NCBI GenBank assembly: GCA_019096155.1
Contig: JAHCVI010000004.1
Span: forward strand, 1 to 64,000
Origin: Staphylotrichum longicolle
Taxonomy: Eukaryota; Ascomycota; Sordariomycetes; Sordariales; Chaetomiaceae
Direction of reading: 5' to 3'
Length of the DNA stretch: 64,000 nt
The notes beneath the pieces are model-generated. The model was not told where the DNA came from and ran no database searches. It worked only from the letters and a program-made list of their open reading frames with translations. This document shows positions 23,450-35,223 of this stretch, piece after piece (the stretch's first letter is position 1; every line of letters begins with the position of its first letter). The position numbers and the translations under genes were made by a program.

Positions 23450-24607
23450 ACGTGGGGGTTGATGCTCAGAAAATCGAGAGCGCGTAATGGATACATGTTT
23501 GAGGTAGCTTGTTAACATTGGTCAAATGATGTGGCGAGGAGCAAAATTTACTGCTTTTGTTCCACTGTTTCCTTGGGCCAACCTAATTGTGGTGAAGACA
23601 TCGGTGTGTACCCGGGATGTGGGAAGCGTCCCACCCAGGGGAAGATCTGGAACTGCTTGGCAACTTGGCAGTAGTTTGAGACCCTCTCCAATCGCCGCTG
23701 TGATCACCACTGCATGATTCATGCCGGCGCTACAGCAGCATGTTTGACCAAGGCTGTCGTACGATGCTCATTCACCACTCGGGCACAGCCCTCTCGTAAA
23801 CGGCCTCATAAAGACGTCACCTCTTGCAGGACGTGCGCTTGCTCTGAATGGCCGTGACATTGCAGAGTGTCTCGGAAGCCAGCAGCTCTCATCATGTACA
23901 ACTTCGGGACTGCACTGTCCTCAATGACTGATTTGGAACTGACAGTTTGCTGAGAAGAGCATCTTCCGTGTGTCAACGAATTCGTTCTCGGTCCAAGTTG
24001 AGAGTTTGGGAATCATTGACCATCCGTCGACGGGAATGGGATAGTGTCTCGTGTTCTGGAAAACCCAGAATCGCAGGCCGTATCGTATCGTGGGGGTATC
24101 AGATGCCTGATTTATACAACTTGGGCAACGCTTGGTCTATCAGCCTCCATCCTGGATCCTGTGGCGTTTAGGCCGCTGGAATCAGATGGTTGAAAGTTGC
24201 AGGGTGTCTGTCAAGATCAGTGTAGTTGAGGGTCTAGTCTGTCACGAGTATCCGAGATCCGTTGCTCAACCGAAAGTAATTAAGTCAGTCTGTCTGGTGG
24301 GGAGAGAGAGGACTCGTCCAGAGTCTTGTGTCGTCAGGACTCTTGTACAAGTCTGCAATTACCTCCGCTCTCTTGAACGGAATGACAAGAGGGGCTACCA
24401 GTGTCCGCCTCACCTTTGCCAACGCCGTGACCCCCCCACCAACCACTTGCTAGAGTCAAGAAACCGACATACGGTACATGCACTTTCTGCTAGACCATCC
24501 GTCCTGAGGCTGACTTGAGGCTGACTTCCGCAACACCATCCGAACCTGGGAGGTCTCCAACGCAGATGGAACTTTTGTTTCAAGCAATGGGGCTCCCTTG
24601 CCATCAA
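23450..24607. other. Intergenic after siderophore cluster
   Basis: About 1.16 kb have no supported gene. Short open frames lack homology-like features and fit chance. Confidence 0.45.
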
Positions 24608-24929
24608 TCAAGGGATGTCTACTTCGGGCAGCTTGGTAGTCGGCGAGTAACTCGCCTCCAGCTTCCCTCCGAGAAAAAGCCACTCCCCAATGCGAGTCCA
24701 TTCTGCTACAACTTGCTCCCAGTTGGTCCTCCGCTTGACCTCGAGCCTTGCAACCTCAGCGAGCTTCCCCAGCACTCTCTGTGCATTCCGCCACCGACGC
24801 AGAGAACACGCTCACATGCCTCAGCGATCTCTGAAAACCCAACACCAACCGCGCCAGCACATCCGCCCGCTTCACCGCTCCCAAATGCTTTATCTCCAGC
24901 ACCTCCACCGGCGGCGACGGCGGCAGCAT
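24608..24929 (-). pseudogene. Possible small frame-broken coding remnant
   Basis: The minus strand from an ATG at 24929 reads a helical, codon-biased segment (IKHLGAVKRADVLARLVLGF, SVFSASVAECTESAGEA), then meets a stop. A one-base shift near 24756-24760 continues as LAEVARLEVKRRTNWEQVV and GEWLFLGGKLE to a TGA at 24610-24608. The two halves look like one protein of about 105 residues. I do not recognise the family, and the plus strand also has an open frame, so this call is tentative. Confidence 0.3.
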
Positions 24930-26361
24930 CCCCTCTGCCCTCTCCCCCGCTCCCAACACCGCCGCGGGAGTTGCGTGGAGAGCAAGAGGGGGGTCATGGA
25001 GACGGGGAGTGTGTGGGTGTGATTTTGGAGCTGTTGTTGTGAAAAACGGCTGGTTGAGGGGAAGAAGAGATGAGGAGATTGCGAGTCGGAATATCGACGG
25101 TTAATGACCAGCAAAATGGGAGCAGCGCGCAGGCTCAACAGGGAGAGGTGGCGGCAAAAATCAACCATGATTCAGGCGATTGGAAGGTAACTCGAATATT
25201 CTACGTTAAAGACTCAAAAGCCATATCGTACAGGTGGTAAAAATAAAGATGCATGGGGTATTTGGTCTGGGTACGTTAGAACACACTGGGGACGCGGTCC
25301 ATGAACACGAATCCCCAATGCTGTTGCTCAACCTTATTCGGACTCATCGTCAGAATATCCCCCTGAAGCCCAGTGCGGCTTCGTGTTCTTCCTCTCGAGA
25401 CCGAAATATCAGATGAGTGTCGATGAGACGTGATCCTTCTCTAGAATCTAAAGAACACATAAAACAACCGATGTTGCCCTTCGTGGCTTTTGACAGTCAG
25501 ATAGTGGCGCGCGGAGATGTCCAATCTCTTGTGTCTTTTCCATCTTCGCAGTGGAACAGCCACCCCTTTCCTGGGGTTCTTCAGAAACTTCATTAGCGAG
25601 CCATCCACCCAGCCCCCACATCCCGATTCCGACCCCTGGCTTTTGGTCCTTTGCAGCGGCCAGACCGCCGGTGCACTGACGTGCCCTCAGTCTGACAGGG
25701 AACCTGAAACCCGACAACCTTAACCTTGTTTTCTTGTTCGTCGCATCTCACACTCTCCCCAGCTAGCAGGCCATCGGCCGGCAGATGGGACGATGGTCAG
25801 TTTCAGAATCCCGCGAGGCACATCACGGCGTATGGACTTTCAGACGTGTTGTTCGGCCTATTTCCCGATTGGAGCAAAACCACCGCGAAGTTGCCGCCTG
25901 TGAATGTGCGCCGTCCACAAGGTTAAGCGAAGCGACTAATTTTAGTCGGGGGGTCAGGGTTCACCGTGGGCCAGCCCTGGCGCCCGTTTCGAGATGCGAC
26001 TCCAGGACTCGTCACCACGCTTGGCACTCCAGGGCTGTTGATGGCTTCATGTTGCTTGGCAGGAGTATATCCTCAAAGGGGGGCGTGTGGTTCTGCCGCC
26101 GCCCACAGCGTTCGCTGCTCTGCTTGTCTTCGCTTCAACCTCGCCCTGGTGGCCTTCTTGATACCTGCTCTACTTTCTAATGAACGTGGGTTTACTCACT
26201 ACGCCGGGCGTACTTATTCAGTAATGTCGATTGCTTCTTGTCCAGTGTCTGGCATGGCTCATGGCGGCCAGTGTCCCGCTGGGTCACAGCACAGCCGTCC
26301 CTCCAGCCGTGTAGGGCCTCGCGGCTGCTCCTTTTCGGGTACACTCAGCCGGGCGACATCC
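24930..26361. other. Long intergenic / promoter region
   Basis: About 1.4 kb lie before the heme-reductase fusion gene. Open frames here are short and unconvincing; no RNA gene or repeat was recognised. Confidence 0.4.
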
Positions 26362-29300
26362 ATGCGGGCGTTTGATGTATGTTGCGTCTGTGGTGCCGGC
26401 GTCTGTGGAGTGTAGAGTTAACGTACCCAGATTCCTCGAGGCGTCGACGCCGAAGAATGGCTGCGGATGAGGTACGCCGGACACCCAAAGTGAGGCTACG
26501 CAGAAACTGACTCGCCCAGGGAACGAAAATCCATCAACGATATCCTGTACTCCAAGATTCCGTCCGTCAGTGAGATCAGCAAAATGCCAAACATTGATGC
26601 TCTGAACGCAGCAGAGCACGATCTTCTAGCAGTCGCTCTTGGGGCACCGGCACGCCAAGTCATGATCAGGGCAGAAGAAATCGGACCAAGAACTGGTTGG
26701 AAAGACGGGTACCTCAGTTCCGAGCACGGGTTTTGCCCTCCTGACTACAACGAGGCACCTGGAGCGCTCGCCAACTCGCCGGGGAGGATATGGTCCGATC
26801 TTTGCGAGCGCATGCCAGGCTGCGTCGCGAGGGGCAGGGTGCGGGAGTCTGTCGCGGCGCTTCCCCTGGTACAGGGTACCGACGATATCATTCCCGACCG
26901 CGCTTTGTGGGCGGCAGTCGTCGCCCTTGGCATGCTTTGCTCGATATACCGATACGAGGATAAGAACGACGGCCACGAGGGCGTGACGGTGACACCCGCA
27001 AGGTACCGGCCGACATGCGAGATGGGCGATGATCTTGGAGAGGAGCTCGTCGGCATCCCGAGGTCCATCGCATTGCCGTATTGGCAAGTATCGAGGCGCC
27101 TCGGCCGCTCCATCCCCCACCTCACCTTCTTTGACCAGTCCTCTTTCAACATGAAGCTCAAGGATCCAAACTCGACGTACCCCTATGTTGGACGCTTTGA
27201 CAACATGGAGATGCGGTGGCCGGTATTTGGAGAGCGGACGGAGATGGCCTTTCAGAAGGGCTGTGCCGATACATCAGGTGAGTGAACGGGCCGCTCTGCA
27301 CTCGGCATCTTGCAATATTGACGGTGACCAGCATCGTTCCAGCACGGCCCCGACGCCATTGCCGCCTGTCAAGAGCATGTCATGAACAGAAACGTTGAGG
27401 GCCTCCTGCGCGAGATGATCCGTCTCAAGGAAATCCTTGAACGGATGCCGAATGCCTTCCACTCCATCAATACCAATCCCAACTCGGGAGAGAACTACGT
27501 CCCCGGGCATCAGTGGTAGGTTCCTTCGGGCTTTTGCACCAGGGTCTATCTGACCTTGAGTTTCCGCGTCCATTACGTCCTGAGACGGAAGACAATGGCT
27601 GACCAGCATCAAAGGGTCCGTTGGGGCAAGTTCTCGGCGCCGCTTAGCAAACGCGTGCCTGCTTCTTCGGGCCTCCAGTTCCCTCCGTTTCTCGTGATGG
27701 ACGCCTTTTTGGGCCGCAAAAAGTATGACTCGTTCCTCGGCCGGGAGGGTCTTCACCTGAGGGCCTGGCTGCCATCAAACTTGAGAGCGTTTATTGCTGC
27801 CATCGAGTACCACTATCGAATCCCGGAGTTTGTCCAGCAGTCCGGCGATCCCAGGCTGATGGGCGTTCTCGATGGCATCATCGAAGCATACACGGGAGAG
27901 CGAGGCTTTATGGGCACCCACCGGTACAAGGTGTTTGGCATTCTTGAGATTGCAAGCAAGACGGGCCGCACAGAGACGAACGGGTTATCTGGCGCCCCTG
28001 ACGCCAACGCTAAGCCTTGGGAGGAGACGCACAGGCAGTTTTCGGAGGCCATGAAGGAGCGCCTGGAACCGCATCGTGGCCAAATCAACATCGAGCCGAA
28101 TGAGATGCGGGGCACATTTCACGAGTGCCGCTACACATCTCGTGTTCTTAGCCGCTCGTTCGTCGACTCCGATCCAAACCGGTCCATTGCCATGGTTACC
28201 CTCGACCTTCAGGACACCGGTATCACGTTCCAGCCGGGCGATCGCCTCGCCGTCATGCCCTTGAACAGCTGGGGCGAGTGTGCCAAGGTTGCGGCCGCCT
28301 TGGGCCTTGCCAAGTATCTCGATCACAGGGTGGCGTTGAACCCGCCATGGCAGCGGTTCGCCGAGCACTTGGGATCCGTACGGCATACCGCTACGCCGCA
28401 GCTCACAGTGAAGGACATCCTCAGGCGCGGAAATCTGGCCCCGATCACGAAAGAGCTGGCCCTCAAGGTCCACGACATGCTCCGCGCCTCTTCCAACACG
28501 GTGCTGCAGGTCCTCGCCACGACAGAATGGCCGGTCCGCGGGTCGCTTGGCGACCTCCTGCAGGCCGCCGTGGCCGATACAAACCCGCACATCTGGGACA
28601 GGGCTTTTGACCTCAATGATTTGTCATGGCTGGCCGATTTGATATCAGTCGAGGTGCCTAGGACATATTCTATCTCGGCCTATTCCCAGGAGCTTCTGCC
28701 TTCAACTGTCGACCTGACCATCTCTCGAGCCGAGTACAAACTCTGCTCTTCTCTCGCTGGGAATGGTGATGTCAGCTGTGCGGGCGTAGGCAGCGGGTTC
28801 CTGAACCCGTTTCCGTCCTCAAACGACGAGCTGATTGAGACCGACGAGGACATACTCATTGGAGTCTCCCGGCCGCTCAACTTTCAGCTCCCTACCGACA
28901 GGGCAGCCCCCTGCGCCTACTTTGCGGGAGGCAGTGGCATTGCGCCGTTCAGGAGCTTCTGGCAGGCGCGTCTTGCTTCGCACAACAACGCGGCCGGACG
29001 CGACATCCTCTACCTCGGCGTGCAGAGCCGCGAGAAGTTTTGCTACGAGCAAGAACTGCGGGAGTATGTCGACGCTGGCCACATGGAGGTCCATCTTGCC
29101 TTCTCTCGCGATTCCCGTGGACTGGTGTTTGACCGCAGGTCGCGCGATCTCATCGACAAGGAGATGCCACCTCGATACATCGACGCCCTCATTGTGGAGC
29201 AAGCAGCCACGGTCTCGGAGCTCGTCATGAGCAAGAAACAAGGTGGGCTGGGAGGCTACCTGTACGTTTGCGGGTCCGTCGCCGTCTTTGACTCTGTCAT

Positions 29301-31206
29301 GAATGGTATCAGAAAGGCAATCTACAGCCACTGCACCTCCAGTATGGAGGCCGCCGATGCCATTCTCAACAAGGCGTTTGCGGAGCGCCGCTTCATGCTG
29401 GACGTTTTCATGACGCCGAAGCCGCTGCCTGTCAATCTTCCCGCCATCCCCCTCTCGCAGCTTGCACGGCATACCGGCCACCCGCCTGGTGGACGCATGT
29501 GGATCGGCGTCCACGGCAGCGTCTACGATGTCACAGACTTTTGCCCAATGCATCCAGGCGGGACCATCATTATCCAGTCCAATGCAGGTGTTGACTGCTC
29601 CAAGACGTTTGACAACCTTGCGCACACCAACAACCCCGAGGTCAGCAGCCTCCTAACGAAATACTTTGTGGGACAACTGACCCCGAAGCCCGAACACCAC
29701 GGCATGCAAGAGCTGTCCGACTTGTATGACCTGTGGGCCGCGTACCTCCGCACCACCGTCGAGACACTTGTTGCCCACCGCTTTGAGATGTACGAAATTA
29801 TGGGCGCGAGCGATGACGGGACCAGCGATCCCTACCTTCGGGGATCCGAGAACGTCTGGTCGCGTGGGCAGCTTGCGGTCAATGTCGGTCTCGGCGTCAG
29901 AATGTTCTACGACTACCAGTCTCGTCTGCTCCAGGAAGGCTTCTCGGCCCTATTTGGTGCCAAGCTTCAGGAACTGGTTCTGAAGCTGTCGTTTTCCCTC
30001 GCGGATACGGCCGGGTTGGACATGCGGCTGCCGGATGTTCTGGGCATCATTGCCCGGGCCAAGACGTCTCAGGATGCCGTGGCAACTTCGCACGAAGTTG
30101 CTCTCGTGGGCCAATTTGTTTGTGAGAGTAGCAGCAACATCCACCTCGCGGAGCGCGGCATCTTCAACTATGCGGCCAAGAGCGTCGAGCTCGACATTGA
30201 GCTGCTCGAGGACATTCGCGAAGAGGCATGCCACGGCATGGACGCTTTCGAAAGTGTCGCAGCCATGGGCGGCGACGACTCCCAGAAATTCACTGTGCTC
30301 GCCACCTTTCTGATGCAGACACTTGAGCGGATGGCGAAGCGTCTCGAGGCCTTTTACTCCAAACTTGCCCGTCTCAAGGTCTACCAGCCCGAGTTGGAAC
30401 GCAACCCAGCAAGGGCCCGCTGGAATCTCGTGCGCACCAAGGTCCGGGACGGCTCGTTTTTCATCCTGACGCAAGAGACCACCCTGGGTGCGGTACCGGC
30501 CTTTGTTTCCGCACAGAGCCGTAGGACGGATGTTGACTTTGACAACGTGCTGAGCCGCATTCAAGCCAGCATTCGAGGCGCACCCATCGTTGGTCCGGCC
30601 CCACAGACACTGAATGGAATGCATCTTGCCCGGGCGAGTACTCCCCCCGTCGCAACCAACGCCATGGCCGCTCATGGAAACAACACTGCGCTGCGTGCAA
30701 TGTCGAGGTTTATCGAGGCCAACATGCGCTCCATACGCCGGATGAGCAAGGTTCCGCCAATGCCGCTCACTTTTGAGCAGCTGCAGCAGCATTTCGAAAG
30801 CAGCGGCACCGGACGCCCTCCCACTCCGCCCGGCTCGGGCAGATCTCCAGCCCTCCGGACCCAATCTCGCGCAACGTCGCTTGAGAGAATGATGGCAGCC
30901 CAAAATGGGCGAATTCTCAACTCTAGGGCGGCCACTCCTGCTTACAGAAGTCCTGGCGCGGAAACTCGTCCGCCGACTCCGCCGCTCGATCCGACGGCAG
31001 CGATCACAGCGATGATGGACAAATTGAACGTGCGAGCGCGCGGCAGGTCGGTGCCGCCGTCACCTGCTCTGTCGAGTAGCGCAAGCGCGAGGTCGGCGCC
31101 GGGCGGAAACACCAAACATGTATCGAACTTATCGACCACTTCGTTGAGAGCCTTTCGACTGGGGAGTGGGGACAGAGTGCCGATCAGAGTTGCTCCAACA
31201 TTTTAG
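26362..31206 (+). CDS. PrnB/IDO-like heme domain fused to FAD/NADPH reductase and cytochrome b5
   Basis: Five exons (26362-26376, 26431-26471, 26520-27277, 27332-27515, 27615-31206) give about 1529 residues; the five-codon first exon MRAFD ends at a GTATGT donor. Residues about 1-480 match the DUF1864/PrnB group of the indoleamine dioxygenase superfamily (IPRSIALPYWQVSRRLGRS; GERGFMGTHRYKVFGILEI, whose His near 435 sits where the heme ligand is expected). Residues about 500-935 are a sulfite/P450-reductase-type FAD-NADPH module (RTYSIS near 682, GGSGIAPFRSFWQ near 771, YLYVCGS near 881) without an FMN flavodoxin. Residues about 943-1021 are cytochrome b5 (HPGG at 979, second His near 1003). 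A helical stretch to about 1320 and a Pro/Ser-rich tail are unassigned. It presumably oxidises an indole or similar aromatic using its own electron chain. No signal peptide or membrane anchor is seen. Confidence 0.85.
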
Positions 31207-32020
31207 AGCGCTGTTTCAGTAGCTGGCTTTTTGTGTAGACTATGATTTTTTCTCGAATGAATTGTCTGGTAGGGACTTGTCAAATCAAGGATACAGTTAT
31301 TGTGAGCAGATATCCGCTCGTCACGGTGACGACGCTTCTCCTTCCAAAGGACTGCCAGTGGATCCAAAAGCTACTGTTGAGACAACGAAGCAAGACACGG
31401 CAGCAGCGTGCAAGGTACCTTATCAACTACACAAGCACGACCTTTTACACCATGGCTTTTTTGTTTATCCAGTTACTCTTTATATCCTTGTTTTCCTGTT
31501 TTCTGTCTCTTTGCCTCGGGAAAGGCGCAAGCAAGAGCCTGGGCGAGAGAATAGGTAAGTCCCTCATCTTCCAACTTGTTTCAGCCACCGGAAACGGTCT
31601 CAAAGTTGTCTCAGCTCGTTCTCAGTGTTGACGGCATGGCTCTGGTTGTGGCGTCTCCATCGTCGCTGAATTGAGACATGCTGTCACGGTGTTGTCTGTC
31701 TCTTGTGGGTTTCCCACTAGATTTTATTGGACGTCCAGCGTAGAGTTTTTCTCTGCCGCACTTCCCGCCGACTGATGGGTTGGTCTCACCTTTCTCGGGA
31801 TTTCGTGGGTACTTCCAAGCCCTTCGTTATTGAACACATTGGAGTGCTTAGCAGGCGTGATGTTCTGTTATTCGAGTGATGGGCGGTGCCCGAGACATTG
31901 ACAACACGATGCAATTAGCTTATATACCAATTCCATCCCCTCCTCCTTGCTCAAAGATAATGCGAGAGATCTTTTCCGAGTAGATCTTGGTCAAATTTCC
32001 CATAACCTTTCCTGTCGAAC
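31207..32020. other. Intergenic, promoter of NRPS-like gene
   Basis: About 810 bp separate two same-strand genes. A TATA element lies near its right end. One short hydrophobic open frame (near 31450-31540) is not convincing as a gene. Confidence 0.45.
31921..31926 (+). promoter_or_regulatory. TATA element of the NRPS-like gene
   Basis: TATATA lies 95-100 bp before the ATG at 32021, at typical core-promoter spacing. Confidence 0.35.
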
Positions 32021-35000
32021 ATGGGTTCTTCACACATGGCGATTTTGTCACCACCAGCCTTGGTCGACAGTCTGGCCTCCGACGCTCCTAACAACGTTTG
32101 GGTCAAGATTGCGCCTTCCACGGAGAAACACGCGGGGGCTCCGCACGACATCACTTGGGCGCAGCTCGAAAAAGCCGTTGACTCACTAGCCCGGTGGATA
32201 GAACTCGAGTTTGGGCCAGGAAACGGCGAAGACCCTATCGCCTACATCGGAATCAATGATGTACGGTATCCGATGGTCATTATAGCGACATTGAAGGCCG
32301 GCTATAAAGTTAGACAACCCGCTCGTCAAGTTGTGCGTAACCTGAAGCTGACGATGGGACTTTCAGAGTTTTCTGACATCACCAAGGAACTCGCCCTCGG
32401 GCAACACCGCGCTACTAACCGCGACAAATTGTACGAAGCTCATTTTCACCGCCGAGCATCGCATTCAGGCGCAAGAGCTGGCTGCGACAACACCTCTCCA
32501 CGCAACAGCTCAGATCTCCGATCTCAGGCATCTCCTGACGGTTCTAGACGATGTACGTTACGAAAGCCGCTGCAACCGCTACATGAGAGATGAGGAGACA
32601 GTTGTGATCCTCCACTCGAGCGGGACAACCGGCCTGCCAAAGCCGGTGCATCTGAAAGCCGGCGTGTTTCGTGTGGCCGCTGGTGCCACTTTGGTGCCGA
32701 CCCCTTCAGGGCGCCGGAGCGTGCTCAACGAAACGTATGGCTCAAAGATGCTGCTCTCGGTAGTACCGTTTTTTCATGTATTTGGCATCATGCTGCTCGT
32801 CAGATCCCTTTACTACCAACGACCACTGGCGCTGTTACCCGCCACAATGCCGCCGACGGCAGAGACTGTACTCGATGCGATCTCGAGCATCAGGCCGATG
32901 TCGGTCGTTTGTTCGCCCTCCATCCTTGAAGACATTTGCAGCCGCCTGGACGGACTCACACAACTCTCGAAGTTAGAGATCATCTTTTACGGAGGTGCTC
33001 CGCTGGCTCGGGGGTGCGGTGATGCCATCTCGCGCGTCACGAGTTTGTGCAACAGCATCGGAAGCACCGAAGCGTTCACCTACTCCAATCTTGTGCCGGA
33101 GGATGCGACAGACTGGGAATACTTTGAATGGAGTCCCAGCGCGGGTATCGCGATGGAACCCACAGGGGACAGCCAGCTAGCCGAACTCGTGGTTCGCAAA
33201 ACTCTCAACGCTGACACTCCAAGCGTCTTCTACAACTTCCCCGACCTCGCCGAGTACCGAAGCCGCGACCTATACGAACGACATCCGGCCAAGCCAGATC
33301 TGTGGAAATACGTCGGGAGGGCGGATGACATGATTGTCTTAAGTAATGGCGAAAAGCTAAATCCTGCCTCTTTCGAAAAGGCCCTTGAGGCACACCCTTG
33401 GGTCCGGGGTGCGCTCTTGGTGGGGGTCGGGCAGTTTCAGGCCGGCTTGATCCTTGAGCCACATCTCAAATGGGCAGAAGTGGGCACACAGGAGTTTGTC
33501 AAAGAGGTATGGGCGCAAGTCGAAGCGGCAAACTTGCAGTGTCCAGCACATGCGCGAGTCTGGCGTTCAATGATTACGCTCACACAACCTGGCAAACCCT
33601 TTACGCGGACCGTCAAAGGATCAATCATGCGGCAGGCTTCGTACCATCTTTACCAAGAGGAGATCAAGCTTCTCTACGCAACGGGAAACGTCCAGCCGCC
33701 GGCGGAGCTCGACGACACTCGGGTGATGCACACTGTTCGCAACGCCGTGGGGTCAGTGCTCGGCTCCCGCGCAGAGGTCCTTGACGACGATACAAACATC
33801 TTTGGTCTCGGAGCAGATTCTCTCCAGGCCATGCAGCTCCGGCAACTCCTCCGCTCTGCAGGAATTGTTTGCACCACGCAGATGGTTTACCAGAACCCAA
33901 GCATCAATCTTCTCTCGCAAGCCCTGAGGAAGAACTGTGGGCACGATTGTGCTTGCAGTGCCGTGTCCCGCGAGGAAAAGATGTCGGCCATGATCCACCA
34001 GTACTCAAAGTTCATTGATGAACCGGTGCCTGCCGCTCCCAGCTCGACGACCGGATGTGTTCTACTTGTTGGGTCAACCGGCGCTCTCGGAACGCATCTC
34101 TTGCACGAACTGCTTCGCTCAGGGATACGGCGTGTGTACTGTCTCAACCGTTCCACGGATGCCGCAAGGCGACAAGTGAAGGCGTTTCTCGACCGCGGAC
34201 TTGACAGAGCCGCTCTTGAGAGAGCTTGTTTTCTGGTCGGAGAAATGTCAGCAGAAAATCTCGGGCTTGACCCAGATGAGTACTCGGCTTTAAACCAACA
34301 TGTGGATACGCTCATTCTAAACGGCTGGCCCGTCGACTTTAACAGCCCCCTGGAGAGATTCGAGAGCTCCATCAAGGGGATCACGCGGTGTGTTGACTTT
34401 GCAGCAAGTTCACCGAGTCGGCCACACGTGATGTTTGTGTCATCGGTTGCGAGTGTGATGAACTACGCGGCGGTCCGGGATGTGGCGGTCGTCCCCGAGG
34501 AGTTTGAGCTTGACAACAGCCTCCCTGCGAAGCAGGGATATGGTGAATCTAAGCACGTCGCGGGCTGCATCCTTGCAAAAGCAGTCAGGCAGGGATTGAT
34601 CGGCGCCTCAATTCTTCGGCTCGGCCAGCTCGCTGGGCCAGCAAATGGGAAGGGGCTCTGGAATCTACATGGTGATTCTTCCCCCCCTTGCGCGCGGCTA
34701 AACCATGCTAACGGGTGCAGAGTGGTTCCCCTCGCTCATCAAAACATCCATAGCATTGGGCAAGATTCCAGAGTCGCTTGGACCAGCGCACAATCAAGTC
34801 AGATGGGTACCGGTGGATGGAGCGGCCCGGGTCATTGTCGAGCTTCTAGGTGCGCAACAGCCTCGGGCCGCGCTCGAATGCTTCAACATCGTGAATACCC
34901 AGTATTGTCTGTGGAAAGATTTGGTCATTGTCGTGCAGGAGTACTAATCTCATCACGGGCACACACTCGAACCTGTCGGGTTTGATCAGTGGCTGGGTGC

Positions 35001-35223
35001 TCTCAGGATGGCTGACACCGGAAACGCGCAGCAGTACCCAGCGCTCAAGTTGCTCGACTTTTTTGACGGAATGACAGCCGACAAGGCTCTGGGCTTTGCT
35101 ACGGACACAGTCGTCAAGCGGGGCGTATCCATGGCAACGATGGGCCCGGTGGATGGAGTGTTGATGCAAAAGTGGTTGGGCGAGTGGGCTTTTGAGGCCA
35201 GTGCTGAGGCTTCTAGTGGATGA
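32021..35223 (+). CDS. NRPS-like adenylate-forming reductase (A-T-R), in-frame stop near 3' end
   Basis: Exons are 32021-32308, 32367-34671 and 34721 onward (introns GTTAGA..TTCAG 58 bp and GTGATT..TGCAG 49 bp). The adenylation domain has HSSGTTGLPKP near residue 179, NSIGSTEAF and WKYVGRADDMIVLSNGEK. The thiolation domain is NIFGLGADSLQAMQL near 578. The reductase domain has VGSTGALGTHLLHELL near 665 and the catalytic YGESK near 821. Such enzymes activate a carboxylic acid, load it and release it reductively, usually as an aldehyde or alcohol. The frame meets TAA at 34945-34947 (939 residues), yet the same frame continues with the expected C-terminus (VGFDQWLGAL, YPALKLLDFFDGM) to 35223. Either it is a nonsense change, or a weak 57-bp intron (34933-34989, GTGCAG..ATCAG) removes it. 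It may work with the heme-reductase fusion upstream. Confidence 0.82.

Noticed and set aside
31242..31631. Open frame with a hydrophobic segment between the fusion gene and the NRPS-like gene
   Set aside because: Hydrophobic run arises from T-rich sequence; no homology-like motif, and it lies where a promoter is expected.
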